The notes below the pieces were generated by a model. The model was not told the origin of the DNA, did not search any database, and saw nothing but the letters and a program-made list of their open reading frames with translations. DNA of 6,544 nt, taken from Bacteroidales bacterium Bact_23. GTDB lineage: Bacteria > Bacteroidota > Bacteroidia > Bacteroidales > Lentimicrobiaceae. The DNA lies in the NCBI GenBank assembly GCA_001603685.1, contig LUZO01000286.1:1-6544 (forward strand), in the 5' to 3' direction. Below, one piece after another: positions 6,205 to 6,544 of this stretch. The position numbers and the translations under genes are program-made. How positions within the stretch are numbered: the first letter of the stretch is position 1; every line of letters starts with the position of its first letter.

Positions 6205-6212
6205 TAAAGATA
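6205..6212 (-). promoter_or_regulatory. Putative -7 element for the mrp-nfu operon
   Basis: On the minus strand TATCTTTA differs from the -7 consensus TAnnTTTG only at the last base and lies about 32 bases before the ATG at 6173. No clear -33 TTG was found upstream of it. It is the best candidate in the spacer. Confidence 0.35.
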
Positions 6213-6474
6213 AGTATTATTTATGATGTGGGGAGGAATTGTTTCGATTTTTATCCGGAAGATCCGTAAGGCTGCCGCCGGAACCCCCGCATTGGCGCAT
6301 CAAATGCAGTTTTTCAGACCAGGCAATTGCCGGCCGCTCCCTTTTCAGACCGTCTTCTTAAAGAAATGTAATTCAAGGAGAATTATTCAGATAAATTAAG
6401 CCCCTTTTTACCGGAAAACCGTGGAAAAAAGCCAAATAAACCGGAACTTTTGAACCAGAAGCGGGGGTTGGGTG
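6213..6474. other. Non-coding stretch right of mrp
   Basis: About 260 bases with no convincing gene. Only short weak inverted repeats occur (GCATT 6289-6293 with AATGC 6303-6307; CGGA 6256-6259 with TCCG 6263-6266), neither with a T-run. A 58-codon plus-strand ORF at 6223-6399 is open but has no recognisable family features. From 6461 the sequence becomes G-rich and leads into the heptad repeat. Confidence 0.5.
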
Positions 6475-6544
6475 TTAGAAGAGTGAGGTAAGAGGTAGGA
6501 AGTAAGAGGTAGGAAGTAAGAGGTAAGAGGTAGGAAGTAAGAGG
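6475..6544 (+). repeat. Purine-rich heptanucleotide tandem repeat, cut by window edge
   Basis: Seven-base units in constant phase. Two degenerate units (TTAGAAG, AGTGAGG; 6475-6488) are followed by eight perfect ones from 6489: TAAGAGG and TAGGAAG in the order A-B-A-B-A-A-B-A. From 6489 each unit is one T followed by six purines (TRRGRRG). The array runs to the last base, so its full length is unknown. It gives stop codons in all three plus-strand frames, while its minus strand is pyrimidine-rich and free of stops. Units alternate as a 14-bp higher-order repeat with one single-heptad slip. It resembles short tandemly repeated (STRR/VNTR-like) intergenic arrays; function is unknown. Confidence 0.9.

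Noticed and set aside
6223..6399. A 58-codon plus-strand ORF beginning with two ATG codons in the spacer right of mrp
   Set aside because: It has no recognisable domain, signal or membrane segment, no promoter box on that strand, and a composition (many Arg, Pro, Phe) like random translation. It could be a small hypothetical gene only if conserved in relatives.
6475..6544. The heptad array as a CRISPR array
   Set aside because: Units are 7 bases with no spacers, so it is a simple tandem repeat.

Overview
This window looks like an ordinary chromosomal stretch of a member of the Bacteroidota, probably a Bacteroidales/Marinilabiliales-type organism, with roughly balanced to slightly GC-rich DNA. 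Three things support this. There are Bacteroidota-type promoter elements (-7 TAnnTTTG close to start codons, with no clear Shine-Dalgarno). There is a GldB gliding/T9SS-associated lipoprotein. There are two outer-membrane beta-barrel proteins of the kind common in this phylum. The placement rests on sequence features alone.

Layout from left to right: a small four-cysteine DUF1289 protein (+, 64-261) ends exactly where the convergent gldB gene (-, 262-1278) ends. Upstream of gldB on the same strand is a small beta-barrel gene (-, 1371-1958), separated from gldB by a strong intrinsic terminator whose T-run leads straight into the putative gldB promoter. A divergent intergenic region (about 1986-2208) carries back-to-back promoters for this barrel gene and a second, PorT-like barrel gene (+, 2233-2928), which ends in its own terminator. 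Then comes a two-domain NAD+ synthase gene, nadE (+, 3092-4723). A bidirectional terminator separates it from a convergent iron-sulfur operon read from the right: an Mrp/ApbC-type P-loop ATPase (-, 5073-6173), followed 33 bp downstream by a NifU-C (Nfu) scaffold protein (-, 4791-5039). The right edge (6174-6544) is non-coding and ends in a purine-rich heptanucleotide tandem repeat that runs off the window.

The genes fall into two themes. One is the cell envelope and possibly type IX secretion/gliding (GldB and two barrels). The other is cofactor and iron-sulfur metabolism (NadE, Mrp, Nfu, perhaps the DUF1289 protein).

The most notable observation is in NadE. The C-terminal synthetase domain keeps its ATP-binding and NAD-synthesis motifs. 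The N-terminal nitrilase (glutaminase) domain appears to have lost its catalytic Lys (now Arg112) and its nucleophilic Cys (now Thr147), and has further changes around the glutamine pocket. The enzyme therefore looks like a two-domain NAD synthase that can no longer use glutamine. I saw no CRISPR array, phage, insertion sequence, tRNA or rRNA.
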